A DNA stretch of 64,000 nucleotides from FEN-1297 sp963787005 (GCA_963787005.1 CAWBBX010000105.1:46483-110482); one strand, 5' to 3'. Positions 26,973 to 35,867 are shown, counted from the first letter of the stretch. A program made the numbers and translations. The notes: generated by a model not told the origin, from the sequence alone.

Positions 26973-28358
26973 CTATAATCCGGCCTCTATTACTTTTACA
27001 AAATCTTCCATCTTCATGCCGCGCGATCCCTTTACCAGAACAACGGAATCACCCAGATTCAATTTCACTAAATAATTTTCAAGAGCGTTTCTCGTTCTAA
27101 AATGTTTAGCGTTTTTAACAGAACTCTTAATTGACTCGTGTAAATTTTTCATTAATGAACCGATGGTATAAACATCGCTTATTTTATTTTTTTTGATGAG
27201 CGACGAAAGTGACTTATGAAGCCTTTGCCCGTCTTCTCCCAGCTCAAACATGTCTCCCAATACAGCAATTTTTCTGCTTTTCGTTTTGATCCTTCCAAGC
27301 AGGTTAAGCGAATATTTCATCGAATCGGGATTTGCATTGTATGTATCGTCAATAAGAAGAACGTTCTTTATCTTCTTTACGTTGAGTCTATTATTAAACG
27401 ATTTCAGCTTTGCCGTGCCGGAAACTAACTCCGTTTTATTCAGACCTAATTTGAGCGCAACGGCGACTGCGGAAAGATAATTTTTTGCATTACCTTCGCC
27501 GTATAGCGGTAAATCGGTTTTTATCGTTTTATTCTTATACTTAATCTCGACTGTCGGTTTTCCTTCGTCGTTGTAGCCGGTTACCCTGCCTTTAACATCC
27601 GACTTGCACTCGAATCCGAAAGTAATCTTCCCGGAATATTTCTTTGCGGCTGATTTAACAAGTTTGTCATCGTTATTTACAAACAATGTTCCGCCTGCCG
27701 ATGCAGTTGTTTCGAACAGCGCTATTTTTTCTTTCAGCACTCCTCTTTTATTTTTAAGGAATTCGAGATGCGAATTGCCGATGTTTGTGATCAAAGCGTA
27801 ATCCGGCTGTGCTATATTTGCCGTATAAGAAATCTCTCCGAAGTGATTCGTGCCCATCTCTAAGACAAGTACTTCGTGTTTCGAATTTGTATTAAAAATG
27901 GTAAGAGGCACACCGATATTATTATTATTATTTGCCTTGGTTTTATTAACCTTATACCTCTCTCCCAAAAGAGAAAACATAATTTCTTTTGTTGATGTCT
28001 TACCTGCGCTCCCGGTAATACCGACTACCTTCGCATTCAACTTTCTTCTCCAGCACTTGGCAAGATCACCTAGCGCAATTGTCGTATCGCTCACAGTAAC
28101 AACCGGAATATCGATGCTTCCGAATTCCTTATATTTCTTTTCGTTTACCATTATACAGGAAGCGCCTTTTTTAACGGCTTCTTTTACAAAATCGTGACCG
28201 TCGAAACGCTCCCCATTTATAGCAACAAAAAGAGCTTTTGTTGGTATATTCCTCGAATCAATTGTAACCGCGGTAACCGGAAGGTAATTATCCGGATTAT
28301 AAATAACCGCGGTCGGTATGTTAAAAAGATCCTGCAACGTTAATCTTATCTTTCCCAT
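26973..28358 (-). CDS. murF: UDP-N-acetylmuramoyl-tripeptide--D-alanyl-D-alanine ligase
   Basis: The 461-residue Mur ligase adds the D-Ala-D-Ala dipeptide. It carries GITGSAGKTSTKE (113-125), the MurF-specific LEMGTNHFGEI and NIGNSHLEF blocks, and DDTYNANPDSMK in the C-terminal domain. Its substrate D-Ala-D-Ala needs Ddl, whose gene is not in this cluster. The start shares one base with the murE stop. Confidence 0.96.
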   Translation of the reverse strand: MGKIRLTLQDLFNIPTAVIYNPDNYLPVTAVTIDSRNIPTKALFVAINGERFDGHDFVKEAVKKGASCIMVNEKKYKEFGSIDIPVVTVSDTTIALGDLAKCWRRKLNAKVVGITGSAGKTSTKEIMFSLLGERYKVNKTKANNNNNIGVPLTIFNTNSKHEVLVLEMGTNHFGEISYTANIAQPDYALITNIGNSHLEFLKNKRGVLKEKIALFETTASAGGTLFVNNDDKLVKSAAKKYSGKITFGFECKSDVKGRVTGYNDEGKPTVEIKYKNKTIKTDLPLYGEGNAKNYLSAVAVALKLGLNKTELVSGTAKLKSFNNRLNVKKIKNVLLIDDTYNANPDSMKYSLNLLGRIKTKSRKIAVLGDMFELGEDGQRLHKSLSSLIKKNKISDVYTIGSLMKNLHESIKSSVKNAKHFRTRNALENYLVKLNLGDSVVLVKGSRGMKMEDFVKVIEAGL

Positions 28359-29824
28359 TATATAAGGTATTTCTCGGCAATTTCTTTATCGGAAAAATGA
28401 TGCCTTACTCCGTTTATTTCCTGGTAAGTTTCATGCCCCTTACCGGCAATTAAAATAACGGATTTATCTACAGAATTTTTTATTGCGGCAGCTATAGCCT
28501 CTTCCCTATTCTCAATAATTTCGAAGTTATTAGTATCGACGCCTTCTTTTATCTCATTAATGATCTCAAACGGATCTTCGCTCCTCGGGTTATCGGATGT
28601 AATAAAGACTTTACTGCTCAAACCGGCGGCAATCTTTCCCATTATCGGACGCTTAGTCTTATCCCTGTCCCCGCCACAGCCGAAAACTGTGTATACAGGA
28701 ACTTTCCCGCCGGTTATTTGATTGACGGAAGTAAGTGCTTTTTCAAGACTATCTGCCGTATGCGAATAATCAACAATAACTTTTTTACTTCCGGTACCTA
28801 CTACTTCAAATCTTCCCGGCACCTGTTTTGTTTTGGCTATACCTTCGGCGGCTTTATCGGGCTCGATACCGTGAAGTACCGTTATTGCAAAAGCGCCGCA
28901 CGCATTATATGCATTGAACCCGCCGATAAGAGAAGTTGTAATAGGGTATGTTTTATTTTTATACTCTATTACAAATGCTGTTCCGTTCAGATTGAACTTT
29001 ATATCTTTTAAAATAAAATCCGCACTCGGTGCAGTGCCGTATGAAAACAGCTTAGCCCGGGAGTTATTCACCAAAGCCAAACTACTTTTATCGTCAGCAT
29101 TGTATACACCGAATGCAGATTGAGTGAGGGACTCAAATAATATTTTTTTAGCGCTTAAATAATTTTCGAAACTCCCGTGAAAGTCTAGGTGATCCGAAGT
29201 GATGTTAGTGAACACCGCACCGCTGAAATTCAGATTATAAACTCTTTTCAGAGCCAGCGAGTGGGAAGAGACTTCCATTACCGCATGGCTGCAGCCTTCA
29301 TCATACATTTGCATGAGAAGTGCATTCATCTCATCCGATTCCGGAGTTGTCAAAGATGATTTCACTTCCTTATCGCCGATATAATTCGCTATCGTTCCTG
29401 CCAATCCTGTTTTACTGCCCGCGTTTTCCAATATCGTTTTTATATAGTATGCGGTCGTCGTTTTCCCGTTAGTTCCGGTTATTCCGATTAATTTTAATTT
29501 CTTCGACGGCTCCTTGAAGAACGAGTTAGAGATTTCCGCCAGCGCTTTACGGCTGTCGTTTACTAGTATCTTCGCTATTTTCTCGTGTATAAATATTTCG
29601 TCTGGCACGCTGTTATTATCTTCAAGTATAACTGCTATTGCGCCCTTGCTAATGGCATCCAGTATGTATCTGTGTCCGTCGGTTGCATAGCCTTTTATAG
29701 CGACGAAGACGGAGTTAGCGGTAAGCTTCCTTGAGTCATGATAAATTCCCGCGACGTCCTTTCTTTGAACTTCGCCAATAACCTGTATTGCCTTAACGCT
29801 ATTTATTAACTGGGTTAATTCCAT
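28358..29824 (-). CDS. murE: UDP-MurNAc-tripeptide synthetase (meso-diaminopimelate-adding)
   Basis: The 488-residue Mur ligase has GITGTNGKTTT (114-124), the block VMEVSSHSLAL, FTNITSDHLDFHG and the C-terminal DNPRSEDP motif with D411-N-P-R414. DNPR marks MurE enzymes that add meso-diaminopimelate; Lys-type enzymes have another sequence there. Thus the wall is probably of the meso-DAP type. The gene shares single bases with both the ftsI stop and the murF start. Confidence 0.96.
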   Translation of the reverse strand: MELTQLINSVKAIQVIGEVQRKDVAGIYHDSRKLTANSVFVAIKGYATDGHRYILDAISKGAIAVILEDNNSVPDEIFIHEKIAKILVNDSRKALAEISNSFFKEPSKKLKLIGITGTNGKTTTAYYIKTILENAGSKTGLAGTIANYIGDKEVKSSLTTPESDEMNALLMQMYDEGCSHAVMEVSSHSLALKRVYNLNFSGAVFTNITSDHLDFHGSFENYLSAKKILFESLTQSAFGVYNADDKSSLALVNNSRAKLFSYGTAPSADFILKDIKFNLNGTAFVIEYKNKTYPITTSLIGGFNAYNACGAFAITVLHGIEPDKAAEGIAKTKQVPGRFEVVGTGSKKVIVDYSHTADSLEKALTSVNQITGGKVPVYTVFGCGGDRDKTKRPIMGKIAAGLSSKVFITSDNPRSEDPFEIINEIKEGVDTNNFEIIENREEAIAAAIKNSVDKSVILIAGKGHETYQEINGVRHHFSDKEIAEKYLI

Positions 29825-31818
29825 CAGTACACAGCTGCTCCGTTTAATAATGTTTCCCGGCAGTCCAAAGTGCAGAGAATACCTTTTCGTATTTTCTCCC
29901 CCGGCGCAATGCTTTGAGAGACGATCCTTCCCGCGCCGGTTACTTTGAATTTAAGTCCCATTCTCGACAGAACCGAAATAGCATCTCTCAAAGAATATTT
30001 TTTTAAGTCGGGCATAACATCCGATTTTACTATCTTATTAAATTTTTGATTGGCTGAATTCATGCTGTTATTAAAATTATCGTCTGTGTCCTCGTCCCTA
30101 AGTGCAACCTTAATTTCTTTGTTCAGTTTCGGCAGATTGTGAGTGGGACTTTCAAACAAGTTCGTATTGGCATTTACTATTCTTTCAGCAACATTCTTAA
30201 AAATAGGCGCGGCTACTGATCCGCCATACCGTTCCTCCTCGGGAGAATTAACTAATATCAGGCAGACCACCTTCGGATTCTCTACTGGGAAAAAACCGAT
30301 GAACGAAGTGTGATACTGACTCTTGGAATATTTACCGTCGACAAGTCTCTGCGAAGTTCCCGTTTTTCCTCCTACCGATACTTCTTTTAACTTAGCGAAC
30401 TCTCCGGTACCGTTGTCTACAACGCCTTTCAGAAGCTCTCGCATCTTCATCGATGTTTCCGCAGATATAACACGCCTGACTTCTTTCGGAGAGTTTTCCA
30501 TCACAACAGTTCCGTCATGCTTTACTTCTTTTTTAATTATCTCCGGCTGGTACAAAATTCCGCCGTTGACCAGCGCGCAATAAGCTGTCGCAATCTGAAT
30601 AGGAGTAACGGCAACACCGTATCCGAAGGACATAAATACTTTAGTAACCGCAGACCAGTCGTTAGGTTTTCTAAGAGATCCTCTCACTTCTCCGGGCAGC
30701 GGAACCGAAGTAAAATTGCCGAAACCGAAAGCCCTCAGATATTTATAAAAAGTGTCATTGTCCATTCGCTGTACTAGCTTTGTCATTCCTATATCGCTCG
30801 ACTGTTCGAGTACACCTTTAACCGTTAGCCAGCTTTCTTTATGGCTGTCGATGATGTTGACGTTCTTAAATCTGTAGCGTCCGTTCTCCACATTAACTCT
30901 TTCGCTTTCGCGGCAGAGGTGCTTATCCAGAAGCGCCGAAAGAGTTATGGACTTCATTGTGGAGCCAGGTTCATAAGTATCGGTTATTGCCCTGTCTCTT
31001 CTTTCGGAATCATCGTACTTCCAGTATTCGTTCGGATCGAAATCGGCCTGACTAGCGAGCGCAAGGATCTCCCCGGAATTCGGATCCATTATAATTCCGA
31101 CTGCCGAGTTTCCTCCGTATTTTTTTAAACCGTTTTTAAGCTCCTCATCAAGGATTGTCTGGTAGGTTTTATTAATAGTTAAATACAAATTAAGCCCGGG
31201 CTGTGCGGGCTTGGTTTCCTTTTCCTTCACGGTAATCATATCGCCGATTGCATCGCGCAGCACAACCATACTGCCGTCCTGCCCGGCGAGTTCGTCGTCA
31301 AAACTTTTTGCTATGCCGTTAACTCCCCTGTAATCGGGGCCGACGTATCCTAGCAGATGCGAGGCGAGATCTTTATAAAAATAAACCCTTGTCGGATCTT
31401 CTCTCGAAAAAAGGCCGTTTGCTTTAAATCCCTTAAGATTGGCAGCTTTGTCGCCGGACACCTTTTTTTCTATGCAGATTGTTCTGCGTGAGTTCGACAT
31501 TAGGTTCATATAATAGTTTCTGCTTTTATCGAAGACGGAGGAGAATTTGCCTGCTATCTTTGTCTTATCTTTTTGTGTAGCCATTCTCAGATCAAGATAA
31601 TAGGATACGTCGTTTCTGTTATAGACTAAAAGAACGTTGTTCCTGTCGTAGATCAGCCCGCGCTCGGCTTTAACTTTTTCTATTGTCGTCTGCTGTCTCT
31701 GGGCGTAGTATTTCAGTTCTTCGCTTCTGAGGATTTGAACGTCGAAAAGCCTTCCGATCAAAACCAAGAAGAGAACAAAAACAAAAGCAACTACTATTAT
31801 CGCTCTCGAATTATTCAT
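29824..31818 (-). CDS. ftsI: Class B penicillin-binding protein FtsI with C-terminal PASTA domain
   Basis: The 664-residue septal transpeptidase has an N-terminal membrane anchor (about 5-24) and a PBP dimerisation domain (about 50-200). In its transpeptidase domain the active Ser286 lies in GSTMK (Lys289), and the KTGT box starts at Lys485. A PASTA domain (about 600-655) follows. The second motif, normally SxN, reads Ser340-Ser-Asp342. The enzyme cross-links peptidoglycan at the septum with FtsW. Its start overlaps the ftsL-like stop by eight bases. Confidence 0.95.
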   Translation of the reverse strand: MNNSRAIIVVAFVFVLFLVLIGRLFDVQILRSEELKYYAQRQQTTIEKVKAERGLIYDRNNVLLVYNRNDVSYYLDLRMATQKDKTKIAGKFSSVFDKSRNYYMNLMSNSRRTICIEKKVSGDKAANLKGFKANGLFSREDPTRVYFYKDLASHLLGYVGPDYRGVNGIAKSFDDELAGQDGSMVVLRDAIGDMITVKEKETKPAQPGLNLYLTINKTYQTILDEELKNGLKKYGGNSAVGIIMDPNSGEILALASQADFDPNEYWKYDDSERRDRAITDTYEPGSTMKSITLSALLDKHLCRESERVNVENGRYRFKNVNIIDSHKESWLTVKGVLEQSSDIGMTKLVQRMDNDTFYKYLRAFGFGNFTSVPLPGEVRGSLRKPNDWSAVTKVFMSFGYGVAVTPIQIATAYCALVNGGILYQPEIIKKEVKHDGTVVMENSPKEVRRVISAETSMKMRELLKGVVDNGTGEFAKLKEVSVGGKTGTSQRLVDGKYSKSQYHTSFIGFFPVENPKVVCLILVNSPEEERYGGSVAAPIFKNVAERIVNANTNLFESPTHNLPKLNKEIKVALRDEDTDDNFNNSMNSANQKFNKIVKSDVMPDLKKYSLRDAISVLSRMGLKFKVTGAGRIVSQSIAPGEKIRKGILCTLDCRETLLNGAAVY

Positions 31819-32140
31819 ACTTCACTTTTAACGCCCCGGCTATTTCTTCTATCTTTTCTTTACTAACTTTTACGACGAGCTGGGGTCCGGTTCTTCTTAC
31901 CATACCGAGCTCGTTGCGAGCTATGCTCACAATTCTTTCTTCCGAAGAGAGCGCCTGGTCCCGCGCAATCAGGTTAACCTTCCAGTTCTTAACCTGGTTG
32001 AGCTTTTCGTAAGCAAGCACTTTATCTCTTGTAAGCTTTCCGCATTCCAGCTTAACGCCAACATATGCCAGCATAAGAAAAGCGTAAACCACAAATATGA
32101 ACAGTCCGAACATTATTAATGGTTTTGCGCTTTTCTTCAT
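31811..32140 (-). CDS. ftsL: FtsL-like division protein
   Basis: The 109-residue protein has a short basic start, one membrane segment (about 8-28) and a heptad-like coiled-coil region (about 35-75), followed by ARNELGMV, which matches the conserved tail of FtsL-type proteins. Sequence conservation in FtsL is weak, so the call rests on size, topology and its place between rsmH and ftsI, the usual ftsL slot. It overlaps both neighbours (four bases with rsmH, eight with ftsI). Confidence 0.8.
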   Translation of the reverse strand: MKKSAKPLIMFGLFIFVVYAFLMLAYVGVKLECGKLTRDKVLAYEKLNQVKNWKVNLIARDQALSSEERIVSIARNELGMVRRTGPQLVVKVSKEKIEEIAGALKVKYE

Positions 32141-33063
32141 ACTCTCTCCGCAGCTCTTAGCTTGGCACTCCTTGCCCGGAAGTTTGCCCCGATTTCCTCA
32201 TCGGAAGGAGTGACGGGCTTTCTCGTCAATATTTTCAATCGCTTAACTTTATCGCATTTGCATACAGGATAATCCTTGGGGCAAACACAGTCGAGCGTTT
32301 CATATTTAAAAGTTTCTTTTACAATCCTGTCTTCCAGAGAATGATAAGCAAGGATGACGATCCTTCCGCCTGGCTCCAGAAGATCAACGGCCTTCGTCAA
32401 AAAAATTTTTAAGCTTCCCAATTCGTCGTTAACATAAATTCTAAGCGCCTGAAATACTCTCGACAAAGTTTTAGTTCTGTATTTAAACGGTGTAATCTCG
32501 GAAATAATGTTTTTAAGATCTACGGTCGACACGATTCTTCTTGTCTTCCTAGCCTCGCCGATCTTCCTTGCGATTTTCCTGGAGTTTTTTTCTTCGCCGT
32601 ATTTAAAAATTATATCCGCCAGTTCTTCTTCCGAAAATGAATTTACAATGTCGGCCGCGCTAACAGCATTCTTTTTATCCATTCTTAAGTCGAGCCTGGC
32701 TTCGTTTCTAAAAGTGAAACCGGAGTCGGGGTTATCCAGCTGAAAAGAGGATACACCAAGATCCGCAAAAACTCCGTTAAATCTCTCGATCGATTCAATC
32801 TTCGCAATAAGCTCGATCCGAGAAAAATTGAAATTATATAATTTCACCCTAGAGTCGTGGCCGAACTTTTTTCTCGAGTACTCGAACGCATCGGCATCGA
32901 CATCGGTAGCAAAGAGCATTCCGTCTTCGTTTAATTCACTAAGTATTTTATCCGAATGACCGCCGAAACCGAGCGTCCCGTCGAAATATTTCCCTGACCT
33001 GTCAGTTAATAAAAAATGTAAACTTTCATTTAATAAAACCGGCGTATGATGCTCTTCCATCAT
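32137..33063 (-). CDS. rsmH: 16S rRNA (cytosine(1402)-N4)-methyltransferase RsmH
   Basis: The 308-residue enzyme (MraW) methylates N4 of C1402 in 16S rRNA with S-adenosylmethionine. It begins HHTPVLLNESL, then has the SAM motif DGTLGFGGHS (about 28-38), ADLGVSSFQLD, the LDLRMD block, and RVFQALRIYVNDELGSL with the conserved Asn-Asp-Glu. Near the C-terminus, YHSLEDRIVK precedes a Cys-rich stretch (CVCPKDYPVCKC). It overlaps mraZ by four bases. Confidence 0.97.
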   Translation of the reverse strand: MMEEHHTPVLLNESLHFLLTDRSGKYFDGTLGFGGHSDKILSELNEDGMLFATDVDADAFEYSRKKFGHDSRVKLYNFNFSRIELIAKIESIERFNGVFADLGVSSFQLDNPDSGFTFRNEARLDLRMDKKNAVSAADIVNSFSEEELADIIFKYGEEKNSRKIARKIGEARKTRRIVSTVDLKNIISEITPFKYRTKTLSRVFQALRIYVNDELGSLKIFLTKAVDLLEPGGRIVILAYHSLEDRIVKETFKYETLDCVCPKDYPVCKCDKVKRLKILTRKPVTPSDEEIGANFRARSAKLRAAERV

Positions 33064-33497
33064 GGAGCCATTACTTCTGCTGCAATTTGCTCATAAGTTT
33101 CAGGTATCTGACTTAAATAATCTTCATAGGTCTTAGGGTTCCACAGTTCAATTTTCTTAAGCGCACCGATTATCAAAACTTCTTTTTCGATCTTCGCGTA
33201 CTCAAGGAGATTCTGAGGAATTAAAATTCTTGACTGTGAATCAAGAGAATCCTCGGTAGCAAACTGCAGAATCATTCGAATAAACCTTGCGTCAGTCGGT
33301 TTGAAAGGGTTTAAGTTTAGCAGCTTATCTTCGAACTGCTGCCATTGATCGAGGGGATAGACATCTATACAATTTGCAGTACCTTTTGTCATCACGAAAG
33401 TATCGTTGGCATCGGCGGCCACGTGCCTGCGGAGTTTTGCAGGGATGCTTACCCTCCCTTTTGCGTCCACCGAGTATGTATATTGTCCTCTAAACAA
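33060..33497 (-). CDS. mraZ: Transcriptional regulator MraZ
   Basis: The 145-residue protein has two SpoVT/AbrB-like repeats, each with the conserved D..GR..IP block (SVDAKGRVSIPAKLR near the start, DSQSRILIPQNL near residue 95). MraZ forms a ring and represses or tunes the dcw operon. The open frame extends ten codons upstream, but I place the start at TTG 33497: it gives the usual MFRGQYTYS start and has AAAGGA six bases before it. The upstream GTG alternatives would put the start inside the operator boxes. It is the first gene of the cluster. Confidence 0.92.
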   Translation of the reverse strand: MFRGQYTYSVDAKGRVSIPAKLRRHVAADANDTFVMTKGTANCIDVYPLDQWQQFEDKLLNLNPFKPTDARFIRMILQFATEDSLDSQSRILIPQNLLEYAKIEKEVLIIGALKKIELWNPKTYEDYLSQIPETYEQIAAEVMAP

Positions 33498-33521
33498 GCT
33501 ATTTCCTTTAATGGAATAATT

Positions 33522-33546
33522 CACCACAATTCCCCACTACTCCCCA
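33522..33546 (-). promoter_or_regulatory. MraZ operator: three TGGGN-type boxes
   Basis: The minus strand has TGGGG, TGGGG and TGGTG, each separated by exactly five bases. MraZ-binding sites in Escherichia coli and Mycoplasma are runs of TGGGN with five-base spacers, so this is a direct match except for one base in the third box. It lies 25-49 bases before the mraZ start, overlapping the likely transcription start. Autoregulation is inferred. Confidence 0.8.
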
Positions 33547-33575
33547 AAATAATGGAATTTTTATCCTAATGTCAA
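33546..33575 (-). promoter_or_regulatory. Probable promoter of the dcw cluster
   Basis: On the minus strand a perfect TTGACA (33570-33575) is followed, 18 bases on, by TATTTT (33546-33551), a fair -10 box. Transcription would start inside the TGGG boxes. In this phylum the main promoter consensus can differ from the E. coli one, so the fit is supportive, not decisive. Confidence 0.5.
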
Positions 33576-33987
33576 GAAAATTCTTCCTAAAATGACATAA
33601 TTTATAGTATTCTCCTCCCGTTTAATTTACTTCTGATTTTTATCTGACTGTATTGTAGGGGCTTATGCAAGCAAATTAAAGTGGTTTATTAGCAATATTA
33701 TTTTAAACAACCGTGGGGAAATTTTAAGTTTACTCAGGAAGTGACGAATCGAAGATTTTCAGTACTCAAACTGTTAGTCATCAATCAGTAATATCTACGG
33801 ATAAATCTCGGAAAGAAGAACATGCTCCCAAGTTTAAATTTTGACTAAGTTTTTTTCAATTAGATTGAGATGCAATATATATAGATACTTATACTCGGAA
33901 ATTTCTCTTCTTATTGCAGTAGACGCAAATAATCAATTGACATATTTGCGCTTTAACAATAATCATCAATAATTAAAGGAGTACCAA
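33576..33987. other. Intergenic region between the dcw promoter and the DUF2269 gene
   Basis: About 410 AT-rich bases between divergent genes. Apart from the dcw promoter side, I see no gene, RNA or repeat. An AAAGGAG ribosome binding site at 33975-33981 serves the DUF2269 remnant. Confidence 0.5.
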
Positions 33988-34543
33988 ATGGAACTTTACC
34001 CTATTACTTTATTCATGCATGTAACAGGGGTCTTGGACCTTTTATCGGAATGGGGATGGAATGGATCAGTCCTCGTCAAATTAGCCAGATAACAACCGTA
34101 TCTGAGGCTCTGCGATTGGGGGGATCATTCGGATTGCAGAAGGGAATATTCATTTCATCGGGGCTTCTAGTTCTTCTCTCCGGACTTTACATGGTCTTTT
34201 CCAGGTGGGGCTGGAACCCGTGGGTCATTCTCGGATTAATTCTATGGTTCGCTCTTGCGATATTCGGAAACATAGTGATAGGAAAAAAGATTATGGGTGT
34301 AATAAAACCATTAAAAGAAACCGACGGTCCGCTTTCATCTGATTCTTTAAATATTATACGCGATCCTTTAGACATAAGTCACTGATCGTTCGCCTTACAA
34401 TTGCATTAGGGGTCGTATTTATCATGATGGAAAAATCTGGTATGGCAGGTGCTTTGATTGCACTTTCTGCCGCGGCTTTTATCGGCGTCGCGATTGCGAT
34501 GCCAGCAAAAAAGAAAGAACTAAGTTCGGCGGTCGGAGAATAG
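33988..34543 (+). pseudogene. DUF2269-like membrane protein gene broken by two frameshifts
   Basis: From ATG 33988 (with AAAGGAG before it) the sequence reads MELYPITLFMHVTGVL, then slips frame near 34035 and continues FIGMGMEWISPRQ, with two membrane segments (KGIFISSGLLVLLSGLYMV and WVILGLILWFALAIFGN). A second slip near 34380 leads into LIVRLTIALGVVFIM and a last hydrophobic segment, ending at TAG 34541. Joined, the three pieces give about 185 residues with four or five membrane helices, the layout of DUF2269 integral membrane proteins of unknown function. The nearby dcw genes have no frameshifts, so a real pseudogene is more likely than poor sequence, but both remain possible. Confidence 0.7.
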
Positions 34544-34579
34544 TTAATTGAGCCGGGTCAGGTGCTTTAAATTTAAAAA

Positions 34580-34616
34580 TCCGGACCGGAAAATTCATTT
34601 AATATTCCGGGCCGGA
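34580..34616 (-). terminator. Terminator downstream of tRNA-Thr
   Basis: On the minus strand TCCGGCCCGGAA pairs with TTCCGGTCCGGA (11 of 12 pairs, loop about 13 bases) and is followed by TTTTT. It lies about 50 bases past the 3' end of tRNA-Thr and closes the transcription unit that starts at the HU gene or later. The DUF2269 remnant ends just before it from the other side. Confidence 0.8.
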
Positions 34617-34666
34617 AAAATAGAATTAGAATTTCACTAAATCGGAAATTACTTTGAATAGACCAG

Positions 34667-34739
<73 letters not shown>

Positions 34740-34809
34740 CTTCAAATAAAAATGGCAAATGTAAAAATAACATTTACCATCTTGTCTTCAAATTAGAACT
34801 AAAAAAAGA

Positions 34810-34905
34810 TTATCTTAATTTTTTCTTATGTCTATTCTTTCTCAGTCTTTTCTTTCTCTTGTGCGTCGCCATTTTATGACGTTTGCGTTTTTTACCGCAA
34901 GGCAT
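34810..34905 (-). CDS. AURKAIP1/COX24-type small ribosomal protein (31 residues)
   Basis: The minus-strand frame reads MPCGKKRKRHKMATHKRKK then RLRKNRHKKKLR and stop. About 60 percent of residues are Lys, Arg or His. This matches the AURKAIP1/COX24 domain family, which includes mitochondrial mS38 and mycobacterial bS22, a basic peptide buried in the small ribosomal subunit. The start ATG overlaps the TAA of the upstream zinc-ribbon/TPR gene by one base, and GGAGG lies seven bases before it, so translation is probably coupled. Its small size makes it easy to miss in automatic annotation. Confidence 0.85.
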   Translation of the reverse strand: MPCGKKRKRHKMATHKRKKRLRKNRHKKKLR

Positions 34906-35864
34906 TACTTACCTCCATTTATATTAGTATGTGAATTTAACAATTCTGCAGCTTTTTTTCCATAATCCGAAAGTGGATCCAGCTTTACGGCCTTTTTTAG
35001 CCATTTATTGGATTCCTCGACGTTACCCGCAGTAAGATTTACAATCCCCAGGTCGAGATACCCGATCTGATGTTTAGGATCGTACTCCAGCGCATTTTTC
35101 ATTTCTTTGATGGCGGTATCGTAGTCCTTCAGATTATAGTAACATATTCCCATATCAATCCTCGCATCGGGATCTCCGGGAACCAATTCCAGGTATTGTT
35201 TATAGTTTACTATCGCTTGAGAATACAAACCCGAATCGTTCTTAAGATGAGCAAGTTCTAAAATTGAAGCCGTATCTCTAGGGTTAGCTTTTAATTTCGC
35301 CTCAAGCGTATTAATTTTATTTATATTACTAAGATCTACGCCGGAAGAATTTTGTTCCCCGCTAACAGCCGAATGTTGAGAAGAAGGGGAAAGGAAAGAA
35401 TCCAGCGCGCCGGAAAATATCAATATCATTAATGCTAGTCCGAACGCGACAAAAAGAATTGAAACGAGTTTGGCGGTAGAAAGCTGCCGTTTAACTGTAG
35501 CAGCTGAATTTCCATTTTTCGAATGCTGTTTATTCTTTGATTTTGCTGCGGACTGCTTTGTAGAATTTTTCCGTGGTTTTTGCGGAGATTCTTTAGGTTT
35601 AGACTCGGCAGACGGGCTTTGTTTACCTTCTCTCAGCTTTGCACCGCAGCCGGAACAGACATAGCTTGAAGAGTCGTTTAATTCACCGCAGTTATCGCAT
35701 ACGATTTTACCTGCAGGAATCTCCTGACCTTTACCGGCATGCTCGGGCGTATCTTCACTTTCTCTTTGCTTAACTTCCGAATTTTTTAGATCGAAACCGC
35801 ACTCAGGACAAAAATTAAAATTACCTTCCAGCTTGAACCCGCATTCGGGACAAAATTTCGCCAT
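34905..35864 (-). CDS. Membrane-anchored zinc-ribbon / TPR protein
   Basis: The 319-residue protein begins with two zinc ribbons, CPECG-x9-CPECG (residues 5-23) and CDNCG-x10-CSGCG (about 57-75). Then come a basic, Lys/Ser/Pro-rich linker (about 80-125), one membrane helix (about 132-152), and TPR-like repeats (about 185-310; LKANPRDTASILELAHL, PDARIDMGICYYNLKDYDTAI). The zinc part would be cytoplasmic and the TPR part outside, or the reverse. TPRs bind protein partners; the function is unknown. It lies three bases after the HU gene and overlaps the ribosomal-peptide gene. Confidence 0.8.
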   Translation of the reverse strand: MAKFCPECGFKLEGNFNFCPECGFDLKNSEVKQRESEDTPEHAGKGQEIPAGKIVCDNCGELNDSSSYVCSGCGAKLREGKQSPSAESKPKESPQKPRKNSTKQSAAKSKNKQHSKNGNSAATVKRQLSTAKLVSILFVAFGLALMILIFSGALDSFLSPSSQHSAVSGEQNSSGVDLSNINKINTLEAKLKANPRDTASILELAHLKNDSGLYSQAIVNYKQYLELVPGDPDARIDMGICYYNLKDYDTAIKEMKNALEYDPKHQIGYLDLGIVNLTAGNVEESNKWLKKAVKLDPLSDYGKKAAELLNSHTNINGGK

Positions 35865-35867
35865 TCT

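Noticed and set aside
33498..33527. Ten-codon N-terminal extension of mraZ from a GTG at 33527
   Set aside because: It would overlap the MraZ operator boxes, lacks a ribosome binding site, and precedes the normal MFRGQYTYS start that has AAAGGA at proper distance.
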